The notes: generated by a model from the sequence alone, not told the origin. Shown: positions 43,266 to 51,771, counted from the stretch's first letter. The stretch: 64,000 nucleotides of DNA from Pseudomonas subflava (GCF_023823685.1 NZ_JAMXBF010000006.1:414086-478085), one strand, 5' to 3'. Translations and numbers: made by a program.

Positions 43266-44618
43266 ATGACGACCACCTCCAGTCCGTTGAGCGCGGTGGA
43301 TTGCCATCCGGTACGCGATACCTACGACGCGCTGATGCAGCCCGCGCCGTCGACCGCCGCGCTGGCGCGTGCGGGTGATTTTCTCGACACCCAGCTGGCC
43401 CTGGCCGAGCGCCTGCCCTGCGACCTACCGAGCGATCCCCTGCGTCTGCTGGAGTGGGTGAGGACGGGTGCCAAGCGCACCACCGAGGCCTATTCGACGT
43501 ATCTGCAGGAGCGTCGCCAGGGCGCGCCGCGGCGCTACTTCGGCAGCCGCGCCCATGCGCTGTATTTCCTGCGCGCGGTGGCGCCGACCAAACTGGTGGA
43601 CGGCGCCTGGCTCTATGGCGTTCTGCCGCACTGGCAGGACCTTCGCTTCCGCCCGCTGGTACAGACCTACCTGGAAGAACTGGGCAACGGCGTGCCCGCG
43701 CAGAACCATGTGGTGCTGTATCGCCGCCTGCTGGCCGAAAACGGCTGCGACGACCTCACCGGCCTGAGCGATGCCCACTACGTCCAGGGCACCCAGCAGC
43801 TGGCCCTGGGCCATCTGGCCGAGCGCTACCTGCCGGAGTTGATCGGTTACAACCTGGGCTATGAGCAGTTGCCCCTGCACTTGCTGATCTCCACCTACGA
43901 ACTGGGCGAGCTGGGCCTCGACCCTTACTATTTCCAGCTGCACGTGACCATCGACAATGCCGGCAGCGGCCATGCCCAGCAGGCCGTGCAGGCGCTGCAG
44001 GACAACCTGCCGGTGGTGGGTGATCGCCAGGAGTTCCTGCGCCGGGTCAGCCTGGGCTACCGCCTCAACGATCTGGGCCTTGGCAGCACCAAGGTGATCG
44101 CCGAGTTCGATCTGGAGCGCGAGCTGCTGGCCATGCTGGAGCGCAAGCGCCAGGTCGCCGGGCGCGTGCACTCGGACCACTGCCGGATCGACGGGCGCAC
44201 GGTCAACCAGTGGCTAGCGGTGCCCGGGCGCATGTCCGGCTTCCTCTCCGCGCTGCAGGCCCATGGCTGGGTGCGACGCAACCGCGACCCGCGCGACAGC
44301 CAGTTCTGGAACCTGATCGACGGCCAGCGCGCCGCCATGTTCGGCGTCTTCAACCCCTACGAGCGGCAGCTGCTGCACGACTGGATCGCCGGCGACTGGC
44401 AGGCGGAGCAGGGCGCCGATAGGCCGAGCCATGCGCAGATTGAAGAGCCCCCGGCCCAGGGCGACTTCGCCAGCGAGACCCGCGCGCTGCTCTGCGAACT
44501 GGAAGACCTGTCCATTCGCAAACGCTCGGAGAGGCTCATCCAGCTGATGTCGCCCGCCCTGCACCACAGCCCCGCCGGGCTCCTCGCCACCCGACTCTTC
44601 GCCGCCAGCCATCATTGA
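43266..44618 (+). CDS. Haem-oxygenase-like diiron (HDO-type) redox protein
   Basis: 450-residue protein whose residues about 95-270 form a haem-oxygenase-like fold of the iron-containing redox enzyme family. Candidate diiron ligands follow the HDO spacing: E138 and H148 (YLEELGNGVPAQNH), E200 (IGYNLGYEQLP), then H226, D230 and H236 (LHVTIDNAGSGH). The H-x3-D step is as in SznF and CADD; the last His is three residues further on. An additional C-terminal domain of about 170 residues (FNPYERQLLHDWIAG) has no match I recognise. Two bases downstream begins a methyltransferase gene. Reaction unknown; oxidative chemistry on an amine, acid or peptide is a reasonable guess. Confidence 0.72.
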   Translation: MTTTSSPLSAVDCHPVRDTYDALMQPAPSTAALARAGDFLDTQLALAERLPCDLPSDPLRLLEWVRTGAKRTTEAYSTYLQERRQGAPRRYFGSRAHALYFLRAVAPTKLVDGAWLYGVLPHWQDLRFRPLVQTYLEELGNGVPAQNHVVLYRRLLAENGCDDLTGLSDAHYVQGTQQLALGHLAERYLPELIGYNLGYEQLPLHLLISTYELGELGLDPYYFQLHVTIDNAGSGHAQQAVQALQDNLPVVGDRQEFLRRVSLGYRLNDLGLGSTKVIAEFDLERELLAMLERKRQVAGRVHSDHCRIDGRTVNQWLAVPGRMSGFLSALQAHGWVRRNRDPRDSQFWNLIDGQRAAMFGVFNPYERQLLHDWIAGDWQAEQGADRPSHAQIEEPPAQGDFASETRALLCELEDLSIRKRSERLIQLMSPALHHSPAGLLATRLFAASHH

Positions 44619-44620
44619 TC

Positions 44621-45562
44621 ATGACCCGACTGAACCGCCCACTCCTGCGTCTCGGCCAGGCGCTGCACGCTCGAGCCTACAGATTCACCAGCGTCACTCC
44701 GCTGACTCAACAGCGCGTCAACGCGCGCCCGGAAAACGCCTGGGCCAGCGACCTGGCCGGCGTCTTCGGCTGGAGCCGCCCGTTTTGGCCCGAGACGGTG
44801 GGCGAAGAGCTGTTCGGTCTGATGGACAGCGCCGGCGTGCTGCTGGAGTCGCCCGAGGGCGGCTGGCTCAGCGCGGTACGCTGGTCCAGCCTGGGCGACG
44901 AGCTGTTCGTGCATTCCCGCTACCCGACGCTGGAGCCGGACGCGGTGTTCTTCGGCCCCGACACCTACCGCTACGCCCAGGCCATCGAGCAGCTGCTGCA
45001 GCGACGCCCGGCGGAAACGCTGCACCGCGCCCTCGACATCGGTTGCGGTGCCGGCCCCGGCGCCGCGTGGGTGGCGCTGAACTGCCCGAGCGCGGAGGTG
45101 TTGGCGGCCGACATCAACCCGCTGGCCCTGGAGTACACCGAGGTCAACGCCCGCCTGGCTGGCATCGGCAACCTGCGCCCGCAGCGCAGCGACCTGCTGT
45201 CGGGCGTCGGTGGCCAGTTCGACCTGATCGTCAGCAATCCGCCTTACATGCTCGACCCGCACGGCCGGGTCTACCGCGACGGCGGCGGTGAGCTGGGCGC
45301 GGGGCTGTCGCTGGCGATCATCGACGAGTCCTTGCCGCGCCTGGTGCAGGGCGGCAGTCTGCTGCTCTACACCGGCGTGGCCATGGTCGGCGGGCGCGAT
45401 CCGCTGCTGGAGTACTGCAAGGCGACGCTGGCCGACCAGGACTTCACCTGGCACTACCGCGAGATGGACCCCGACGTATTCGGCGAGCAGCTGCTGGAAC
45501 CGGGCTACGAGGCGGTTGAGCGCATCGCGGCCGTGGTGCTGACCGTCACCCGGGTGGGGTGA
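44621..45562 (+). CDS. Class I SAM methyltransferase with NPPY motif
   Basis: 313 residues: an N-terminal helical region (1-125) and a Rossmann methyltransferase. Motif I is DIGCGAGPG (139-147), the acidic ribose contact follows in LAADINP, and NPPY is at 206-209. NPPY marks enzymes that methylate nitrogen in planar or amide groups (HemK/PrmC and N6-adenine types). The N-terminal domain differs from PrmC, so neither release-factor nor rRNA methylation can be assigned. The ATG at 44621 is two bases after the diiron gene stop, implying coupled expression and a joint substrate. Confidence 0.8.
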   Translation: MTRLNRPLLRLGQALHARAYRFTSVTPLTQQRVNARPENAWASDLAGVFGWSRPFWPETVGEELFGLMDSAGVLLESPEGGWLSAVRWSSLGDELFVHSRYPTLEPDAVFFGPDTYRYAQAIEQLLQRRPAETLHRALDIGCGAGPGAAWVALNCPSAEVLAADINPLALEYTEVNARLAGIGNLRPQRSDLLSGVGGQFDLIVSNPPYMLDPHGRVYRDGGGELGAGLSLAIIDESLPRLVQGGSLLLYTGVAMVGGRDPLLEYCKATLADQDFTWHYREMDPDVFGEQLLEPGYEAVERIAAVVLTVTRVG

Positions 45563-45668
45563 GATTCGGTATCCGAGCGCGGGGAGGGCACGGCGCGGAA
45601 AAACCTTGAACCGGCAAGCGGCACGGCGAGTCAGCACTGTGTAATCCCCCCTATTCGGTACTGACCAG

Positions 45669-46559
45669 ATGATCAAGAAATGCCTTTTTCCCGCCGCCGG
45701 TTATGGCACCCGTTTCCTGCCCGCGACCAAGTCCATGCCCAAGGAAATGCTGCCGGTGGTGAATACGCCGTTGATTCAATACGGCGTCGAAGAGGCCTTC
45801 GAAGCAGGCCTCAATCAGATCGCCATGGTCACGGGACGCGGCAAGCGCTCGCTGGAAGATCACTTCGACATCAGTTATGAGCTGGAGCGCGAAATCAGCA
45901 ACACCGACAAGGAAAATGCCCTCAAGGGCATTCGCCGCCTGATCGACAACTGCACGTTCTCCTATACCCGCCAGATCGAGATGAAGGGCCTGGGCCATGC
46001 CATCCTCACCGGCCGCCCGCTGATCGGCGACGAGGCCTTCGCCGTGGTGCTGGCCGACGACCTGTGCCTGAACCCGGGCGGCGACGGCGTGCTGACCCAG
46101 ATGGTCAAGCTCTACAACCAGTTCCGCTGCTCCATCGTCGCCATCCAGGAAGTGCCGCCGGAGGAGACCTCCAAGTACGGCGTGATCGCCGGCGAAGCCA
46201 TCCGCGACGACATCTTCCGCGTCGATCGCATGGTCGAGAAGCCCAAGCCGGAGGACGCGCCGTCCAACCTGGCGATCATCGGCCGCTACATCCTGACCCC
46301 GGACATCTTCGATCTCATCGAGCAGACCGAGCCGGGCAAGGGTGGCGAGATCCAGATCACCGACGCGCTGATGAAGCAGGCCCAGGCGGGCTGCGTGCTG
46401 GCCTACAAGTTCCAGGGCCAGCGCTTCGACTGCGGTTCGGCCGAGGGGTACATCGAGGCCACCAACTTCTGCTACGAGAACATCTACAAGGCCGAGCTGG
46501 AGCGTCAGCGCCGCAAGCCCCTGGAGGCGGTGGAACTGAAGGAAACCTCGGTGGCCTGA
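45669..46559 (+). CDS. galU: UTP-glucose-1-phosphate uridylyltransferase GalU
   Basis: 296-residue nucleotidyltransferase that makes UDP-glucose for LPS, exopolysaccharide and alpha-glucan metabolism. The nucleotide loop is AAGYGTRFLPATK near residue 9. VLADDLCLN, PKPEDAPSNLAIIGRYIL and GGEIQITDAL are typical family segments. It is slightly longer than the usual 279 residues owing to a C-terminal tail. It is a single gene closed by a strong terminator; the sequence from 45563 to 45668 must hold its promoter. Confidence 0.95.
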   Translation: MIKKCLFPAAGYGTRFLPATKSMPKEMLPVVNTPLIQYGVEEAFEAGLNQIAMVTGRGKRSLEDHFDISYELEREISNTDKENALKGIRRLIDNCTFSYTRQIEMKGLGHAILTGRPLIGDEAFAVVLADDLCLNPGGDGVLTQMVKLYNQFRCSIVAIQEVPPEETSKYGVIAGEAIRDDIFRVDRMVEKPKPEDAPSNLAIIGRYILTPDIFDLIEQTEPGKGGEIQITDALMKQAQAGCVLAYKFQGQRFDCGSAEGYIEATNFCYENIYKAELERQRRKPLEAVELKETSVA

Positions 46560-46574
46560 GCAGGCGCCGTGAAC

Positions 46575-46603
46575 AAAAAAGCCCCCGCAATCGGGGGCTT
46601 TTT
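46575..46603. terminator. Bidirectional rho-independent terminator
   Basis: Stem AGCCCCCG/CGGGGGCT (46580-46587 with 46592-46599, loop CAAT) flanked by A6 on the left and T5 on the right. It terminates galU from the left and the HlyD-family gene from the right. Confidence 0.9.
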
Positions 46604-46617
46604 CATTCTGGCCTCGG

Positions 46618-47577
46618 TCAGTGGAAGGGGAAGATGTAGTTCATCCAGGAGGCCATGCGCAGCAGGATCTTGCGCATGATCGCCACGTGGTGGAAGTGCT
46701 CCGAGTACAGCGCGGCCTGGCCATAGGCGCCGCCGGGCATGAGGTCGCGGTACTGGTCGAAGTCGGGATCGATCACCTCCAGCACCACCGGCACCCGCCC
46801 CGGCGGCGGCGAGCCGGTGAAGCCGATGAGGTTGCCGCTGGGTTGTACCTGGCCTTCGGCGATCACCGGCATGACCATCTTCACCCGCGCCTCGAACACC
46901 TCGCCGGGAATGCCGTCGAAGGCGATTTCCGCCTCGTCGCCCAGGGTCAGGCGCAGCTGGCTGTTTTGCCGCATCCAGGCCACGTAGGCGTAGTCCTCCT
47001 GGGGCACGAAGACCATCGCCGGGCGCAGCGGCATCTTCACCGCATAGATACCGGGGCGCAGCGACACCTGGGTGACGTAACCCCTGGAGGGCGCCCGCAC
47101 CGTGGTGTTGTCCAGGTCGAATTGGGCGATGGCGAGTTGGGCGTTCAGGTCTTCGACCTGCGCGCGGGTGATGTCCACATCACGCCGGTTGCCGACGTTG
47201 CGCCGCGCCAATTCGCTGGCCCGGGCGAGGTCGGCGCGGGCCGAGACCAGCTGGGCCTTGATCGACTTGACCCGGTTCTCGAACGGCGTCGGGTCGATGC
47301 GGAACAGCACGTCGCCTTTCTCCAGCATCTGATGGCCCCTGACCGGCACCTCGACGACCTGGCCGCTGACCGCCGGCACGATCGGCGTGCTGACAAAATA
47401 GCTGCGCGACACCTCGGAGTAGGGGTGGTTGTAGTTCATCAGGAAGATCAGCGTGCCGATCAGCACGATGCCGCCGAGCACCGCGGTGGGTACCGTCCAT
47501 TTGTTCAGCGGGATCCTGAAGATCTTGAAGATGGCGACGCAGATGGCGGTGTAGGTGAGGATGAGCAACAGGTCCAT
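46618..47577 (-). CDS. HlyD/EmrA-type membrane fusion protein (YiaV-like)
   Basis: 319 residues: two N-terminal hydrophobic stretches (about 3-20 and 29-47), then a periplasmic adaptor with biotinyl-lipoyl-like halves (VVEVPVRGHQMLEKGDVLFRID and TVRAPSRGYVTQV) flanking a helical hairpin (about 85-140) and a beta-barrel. It follows DUF3302 by three bases; the same DUF3302-HlyD pairing occurs in E. coli yiaW-yiaV. No transporter or outer-membrane partner is adjacent, so the cargo is unknown. Confidence 0.87.
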   Translation of the reverse strand: MDLLLILTYTAICVAIFKIFRIPLNKWTVPTAVLGGIVLIGTLIFLMNYNHPYSEVSRSYFVSTPIVPAVSGQVVEVPVRGHQMLEKGDVLFRIDPTPFENRVKSIKAQLVSARADLARASELARRNVGNRRDVDITRAQVEDLNAQLAIAQFDLDNTTVRAPSRGYVTQVSLRPGIYAVKMPLRPAMVFVPQEDYAYVAWMRQNSQLRLTLGDEAEIAFDGIPGEVFEARVKMVMPVIAEGQVQPSGNLIGFTGSPPPGRVPVVLEVIDPDFDQYRDLMPGGAYGQAALYSEHFHHVAIMRKILLRMASWMNYIFPFH

Positions 47578-47580
47578 GGC

Positions 47581-47943
47581 TCAGTCCTCCCGCCGCGGTA
47601 GTTCGGAAACGGGTTCGGCCGCAGGCATCGCCTCCAGCTGTGCCAGGCGCGCCTGCAGGTCGCCGAGCTGCTGCTCCAGGGCATGCAGTCGCTCGTCCTC
47701 CGCAGGCGGGCTGGAGAAACCCCAGCCCCGGTCCTCGCGGTAGAGCGTTGCCCAGATCCACAGGAACGGCCAGATGGCATGCAGCGTGAACAGGCTGATC
47801 CAGCCCGCCACGTGGATGGCATCCTGCTGCGGATGATTGCGGTGTACCGCGATCTCGTACGGGATGTCGTGAATCGCGATCACCCCGTAGAACAACACGA
47901 TGCCAACGAAGAACAGAATCCCCAACGCGACGTAGTCCAGCAT
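47581..47943 (-). CDS. DUF3302 inner-membrane protein (YiaW-like)
   Basis: 120 residues with two membrane helices (about 5-27 and 47-67), the DIPYEIAVHRNHPQQDAIHVAGWISLFTLH region typical of DUF3302, and a C-terminal coiled-coil-like tail (ERLHALEQQLGDLQARLAQLEA). It is thought to assist the partner adaptor; the family has no known biochemical role. A GGAGGC site precedes the start. Confidence 0.87.
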   Translation of the reverse strand: MLDYVALGILFFVGIVLFYGVIAIHDIPYEIAVHRNHPQQDAIHVAGWISLFTLHAIWPFLWIWATLYREDRGWGFSSPPAEDERLHALEQQLGDLQARLAQLEAMPAAEPVSELPRRED

Positions 47944-48043
47944 CCCAGCCTCCCCAACGACGAGCCAACCTTCGCAGCAGGCTAGCAGCGCCAGCGAAGC
48001 GCTGCCATGTACCCGACGTACCGGCGGAGGCGGGCGCCGGTGG

Positions 48044-49045
48044 TCAGTCGTCGGCCAGCAGGGTTTTCAGCGGGGAGGGCGCATACAGCGCGCTCTGGAA
48101 GTCCGGCACGTACTCGTACTTGACCATTTCGCCCAGGTCCAGCGACGCGATGTACTGCGACAGGCTGCCTTCGCCGAGCACCAGCTTGACCTTGTCCTCA
48201 TCGCCGCTGGAGGCATGGCTCAGCTGGCGCGATACCGCGTAACCGTAACTCAGCTCACCGCTGTGGCCGATGTTGGTGAAGCTGTTGCTGACCAGTTCGG
48301 GCTCGTTTGAAAGATCGCTCAGTTTCTCGGTCTGCAGGGTGACATCGAGTTTCCCCGTCTGGCTGTCGGCGATCTCGAACACCACCGAGGTGTCGGTTTC
48401 CCGGTAGCCGATGCCGGTCAGCCACTTGGGCAGGTTGTAGCCCACCACGCCGCGGACCCGGGCCAATTCGGTATTGACCGGCAGCTTGAGTACGTAGCCC
48501 CAGAAGTCCTTCGACATCGACTGGCCGACCAGCGTGACCGGGCCGAGATTGGCGTCGCCCGGCTTGTTGGTGACGATGGACAGGGCGATCTCGTTGTAGC
48601 TGTCGTTGTCGCAGTAGTGGTAGGCGTAAGCCGTCAACGCGACCAGGCCGCGGCCGGGCCAGACCTGCAGCGGTTGCATCTGTTCCAGCACCTCGGCGGG
48701 CATCAGCTCGCGCAGCCGGTCCAGGTCTGCGGTGTATACCGCCGTCACCCGACTGTTGCGGTAATAGAAGTTGGGCGAATAGGACTCGAAGCCCATGTCG
48801 ACCTTGGTTTTCTTCAGGCCGCGGAACCAGCTCAGATCGACATCCGGCGCCTCGGCGGCAATCACTGAGAGCGGCGGGTTGGAGTGGTAGCGGTCATACA
48901 GCCCGCCCGCGACCACGGGAATCGCCTCGCCGGCGATGGTGGTGGTGTTCGTCGCCCGTTCCGTATCGGGCAGGCTCGTCGCCCAGGACGCCGACGCCAG
49001 GGCCGTCAGAACTGCGCCGGTTGCCGCAAGGATGCTGAATTTCAT
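48044..49045 (-). CDS. Exported acetoacetate-decarboxylase-fold protein
   Basis: 333 residues from the ATG at 49045 (GGAGA site); the longer frame adds 16 residues without a ribosome site. Residues 1-22 are a signal peptide (ending SASWA). The mature part resembles the acetoacetate decarboxylase superfamily: NFYYRNSRVTAVYTADLDRLRELMPAE, then YNEIALSIVT, then VVGYNLPKWL, in which K207 aligns in position with the Schiff-base Lys of ADC, followed by Trp where the second Lys of the usual PKK is expected. Export of this fold is unusual and suggests a lipid- or ketone-binding role rather than decarboxylation. It is divergent from the octahaem cytochrome. Confidence 0.68.
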   Translation of the reverse strand: MKFSILAATGAVLTALASASWATSLPDTERATNTTTIAGEAIPVVAGGLYDRYHSNPPLSVIAAEAPDVDLSWFRGLKKTKVDMGFESYSPNFYYRNSRVTAVYTADLDRLRELMPAEVLEQMQPLQVWPGRGLVALTAYAYHYCDNDSYNEIALSIVTNKPGDANLGPVTLVGQSMSKDFWGYVLKLPVNTELARVRGVVGYNLPKWLTGIGYRETDTSVVFEIADSQTGKLDVTLQTEKLSDLSNEPELVSNSFTNIGHSGELSYGYAVSRQLSHASSGDEDKVKLVLGEGSLSQYIASLDLGEMVKYEYVPDFQSALYAPSPLKTLLADD

Positions 49046-49263
49046 GTGTTCGTCTCCGCGTGGTGATGGGCCGAAGCCCGAGTCGCCAGCCATGAGAAAG
49101 GCCGGGCGCGGAAACCCTAACGTTTAACTTAACTTTAAGGTCAAGCGCTTGTAGAGACGATTTCGCTGGCGCACATTTTCCAGTCGCGATCAGGCAGCGA
49201 AGCGGAGAAAATGCGCCCGGCATGGGCACTGGCCCGGCTGGACTCGATCGTGGAGAGAGGGGA
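49046..49263. promoter_or_regulatory. Divergent promoter region, ADC-fold gene / octahaem cytochrome
   Basis: 218-base gap containing an AT-rich patch (49117-49139) with a near-palindrome, CTTAA-CT-TTAAG, and immediately to its right a 10-base palindrome, CAAGCGCTTG (49142-49151). This is not the Anr/Fnr consensus. No ORF is convincing here. Confidence 0.35.
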
Positions 49264-51573
49264 GTGAGATACCGAGACATCGCAGCTTTGCTGTTCCGAG
49301 GCACGGTTATCGCCGCCCTTGTCCTCGCTCGTCCCGCCTGGGCCGAATCGGCGCAAGGCGGTCGCGCACCCGCGCAAGCCCCCTCGAGCGAAGGTTACGC
49401 CGCTGCCGATAGTTGTTTCGGCTGTCATGCCGAGCAGGCCGCGCAGTGGCAGGACTCGGATCACGCCTGGGCCATGCGCGACGCAACCGAGGACAACGTG
49501 CTGGGCCGTTTCGACGATGCGGTGTTTGACGAGGCGGGCGTCAAGGCTCGGTTCTTCCGCAGAGGGGACGTCTTCCTCGTCAATACCGAAGGGGAAGATG
49601 GCAAGCCGGCGGACTTCCGGATTCTCTACACCTTTGGCTTCCATCCGCTGCAACAGTATCTGGTTGCATTTCCCGGCGGCCGCCTCCAGGCGCTGACGGT
49701 CGCGTGGGACAGCAGGTCGAAGGAGGAGGGTGGCCAGCGCTGGTTCTCGCTCTATCCCGGCCAGCGCTTCGCTCCGGGCGATCCACTGCACTGGACAGGG
49801 CGCTACCAGAATTGGAACTCGATGTGCGCCGATTGCCACTCTTCGCGCCTGCTCAAACACTACGACGACCGGAAAGACAGCTTCGCCAGCACCTGGCAGG
49901 AGCAGACCGTCGGCTGCCAGGGTTGCCATGGCCCGGGGCAGGCACACGTCGAATGGGCGAAGCGGGCGCCGGCGGACGGAACGTCCCACACCTCTGACAG
50001 AGAAATCGGCCTGAACGTGGATTTCAGGGCACTGGGAAGTCACGGACAGGTGGAACAGTGCGCGTTCTGTCATAGCCGCAGACAAAGCCTCGGCGTCGGC
50101 CAGATGCCGGGGCATCCGCAGCTGGATCAGAGCCTGCCGGCCGCCTTGCGCGCGGACCTCTACCATGCCGACGGCCAGATTTCCGGCGAGGTCTACGAGT
50201 TCGGCTCGTTCACGCAGAGCAAGATGTACGCCGCCGGTGTGGCCTGCACGGACTGTCACGATCCGCACACCAGCAAGGTGCGAATCGAGGGCAACGGGCT
50301 TTGCCTGCAATGCCACAATCCGACGCCGCCGGTTGCACGGTTCCCCGGTCTGCAGGCCAAGAACTACGACAACGCGGCGCATCACCATCACACGCCCGGC
50401 TCCGCAGGCGCGCAATGCGTGAACTGCCACATGCCAGAAAAGACATACATGGTCGTAGACCCGCGCCGGGACCACAGCTTCCGCATACCGCGCCCGGACC
50501 TCGCCGTGGCGACCGCCAGCCCGGATGCCTGCACCAGTTGCCACACCGAAAAGAAGCCGGTTTGGGCAGCCGAGGCCATCGAACGCTGGTTCGGCGAACC
50601 CAAGCGGCCAAATCACTATGGCGACTCCTTCCACGCCGTACGCAGCGGGCAGGGCATAGCGCTCAGCCTGCTGGGCAGACTGCTGGCGAACGACGAGAGT
50701 CCATCCATTGTCCGTGCGACGGCGGCGGACGAGTTGGCGGATATCGGCCCGGCGGCAATGCTGAACCTGAAATGGGCGCTCAAGGACAGTAACCCGATGA
50801 TCCGCGCCTATGCTGCCGCGGGATTCGAAAGTGTGCCCGCGACGGAGCGACTGAAACCGTTGCTGCCGCTGCTCCAGGACCCGACCCTGGCGGTACGCGA
50901 CCAAGCGGTGTACGCGCTGGCAGACGTTCCACCGCAGCAGTTGCCTGAGGCGCAGCGAGATCGATTCGAGACGCTCCTGGCCGATTACGAGCGTCGCCTG
51001 CGTGGCAATGCGGACCTACCCGGAGGAAGGCTCAATCTGGCTGTTTACCTGTCGCGCCGCGGTCGTGAGAGTGAGGCCATGGACGAGTACCGCCAGGCCC
51101 TGCGGCTCGATCCCTATTTTTCACCGGCGCGCGTCAACCTGGTCACGCTGGCTAACGATGCGCAACAGCCTGAGGTCGCCGAGCAGCTTCTGCGGGAAGG
51201 ATTGGCGCTGGAAAAAATGCCGACGCTCGATCACGGCAACCTGGCCTATATGCTGGCGTTGCTGCTCGTCGAACACGGGCGAGCCGAGGAAGCACTGGCC
51301 TGGCTGGAAACGGCAGCGCGAGAGTTACCGCAGAATGCGCGCGTTCGCTACAACCAGGGACTGTTGCTCGCACAGATGCAACGCAGGGATGAGGCAGTCA
51401 TCGCATTGCGCAGCGGCCTCGAGCAATCGCCGGAAGATCCCGATTTGTTGTATGCGCTGATTTATCTGCATGCGCTGGCCGGAGAGCGTAGCGAGGCCGT
51501 CGAATACGTTGCACGCATGCGCGAGGCCGCGCCGGGTGATCCACGTTTGCGGGCGATAGAGCCGAGCCTGTGA
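49264..51573 (+). CDS. Octahaem c-type cytochrome with TPR and HEAT-like repeats
   Basis: 769-residue exported protein with a signal peptide (about 1-27, ending ARPAWA). Eight CXXCH haem sites occur at 51, 188, 218, 266, 328, 347, 385 and 423; the first sits in a cytochrome c554-type start (DSCFGCHAEQAAQWQDSDHAWAMRD). After the haem domain (about 45-440) come HEAT-like helical repeats (about 460-590), then several TPRs (about 600-760). Haem-attachment geometry fits multihaem electron carriers of the HAO/c554 superfamily; substrate unknown. The GTG at 49264 is chosen because it follows GAGAGGGGA and directly begins the signal peptide. Confidence 0.85.
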   Translation: MRYRDIAALLFRGTVIAALVLARPAWAESAQGGRAPAQAPSSEGYAAADSCFGCHAEQAAQWQDSDHAWAMRDATEDNVLGRFDDAVFDEAGVKARFFRRGDVFLVNTEGEDGKPADFRILYTFGFHPLQQYLVAFPGGRLQALTVAWDSRSKEEGGQRWFSLYPGQRFAPGDPLHWTGRYQNWNSMCADCHSSRLLKHYDDRKDSFASTWQEQTVGCQGCHGPGQAHVEWAKRAPADGTSHTSDREIGLNVDFRALGSHGQVEQCAFCHSRRQSLGVGQMPGHPQLDQSLPAALRADLYHADGQISGEVYEFGSFTQSKMYAAGVACTDCHDPHTSKVRIEGNGLCLQCHNPTPPVARFPGLQAKNYDNAAHHHHTPGSAGAQCVNCHMPEKTYMVVDPRRDHSFRIPRPDLAVATASPDACTSCHTEKKPVWAAEAIERWFGEPKRPNHYGDSFHAVRSGQGIALSLLGRLLANDESPSIVRATAADELADIGPAAMLNLKWALKDSNPMIRAYAAAGFESVPATERLKPLLPLLQDPTLAVRDQAVYALADVPPQQLPEAQRDRFETLLADYERRLRGNADLPGGRLNLAVYLSRRGRESEAMDEYRQALRLDPYFSPARVNLVTLANDAQQPEVAEQLLREGLALEKMPTLDHGNLAYMLALLLVEHGRAEEALAWLETAARELPQNARVRYNQGLLLAQMQRRDEAVIALRSGLEQSPEDPDLLYALIYLHALAGERSEAVEYVARMREAAPGDPRLRAIEPSL

Positions 51574-51625
51574 TGAGCACAGCCAATCGAAGACGTGCGG
51601 CGGACAGCCTAAAGGTGTTCCCGGA

Positions 51626-51659
51626 TATTATGCGATTAAACATAATATACATTATGCGA
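51626..51659. repeat. AT-rich symmetric repeat, possible operator
   Basis: Direct repeat ATTATGCGA at 51627-51635 and 51651-51659, 24 bases apart, with inverted CATAAT copies between (TATTATG 51626-51632 with CATAATA 51641-51647; CATAAT 51641-51646 with ATTATG 51651-51656). Such symmetry in a strikingly AT-rich patch within GC-rich DNA suggests a regulator-binding site. It lies 53 bases after the cytochrome stop and about 140 before fhuC. Confidence 0.45.
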
Positions 51660-51742
51660 ATCCTTGGCTGGTAAGTAACGGCTCGTTCCCGCTACGCATA
51701 TAGGATCTTCCGTTCAATCGGCTCGAGCTGAATCACTCCTGT

Positions 51743-51771
51743 TTGCACCGAATTATCATCTTCTATACAGT
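51743..51771 (+). promoter_or_regulatory. Possible fhuC promoter with Fur-like half-site
   Basis: TTGCAC (51743-51748) and TACAGT (51766-51771), 17 bases apart, resemble a sigma-70 promoter upstream of fhuC. The spacer contains AATTATCATC (51751-51760), similar to half of a Fur box. Only half matches, so iron control is likely from gene content but not shown. Confidence 0.35.

Noticed and set aside
49142..49151. Anr/Fnr box before the octahaem cytochrome
   Set aside because: CAAGCGCTTG does not match TTGAT-N4-ATCAA.
49141..50904. 587-residue open frame antisense to the octahaem cytochrome
   Set aside because: The plus strand carries eight CXXCH sites and a signal peptide, so the antisense frame is not the gene.
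51751..51760. Fur box upstream of fhuC
   Set aside because: Only one half resembles the consensus; kept as a low-confidence note in the promoter entry, not claimed as a Fur site.
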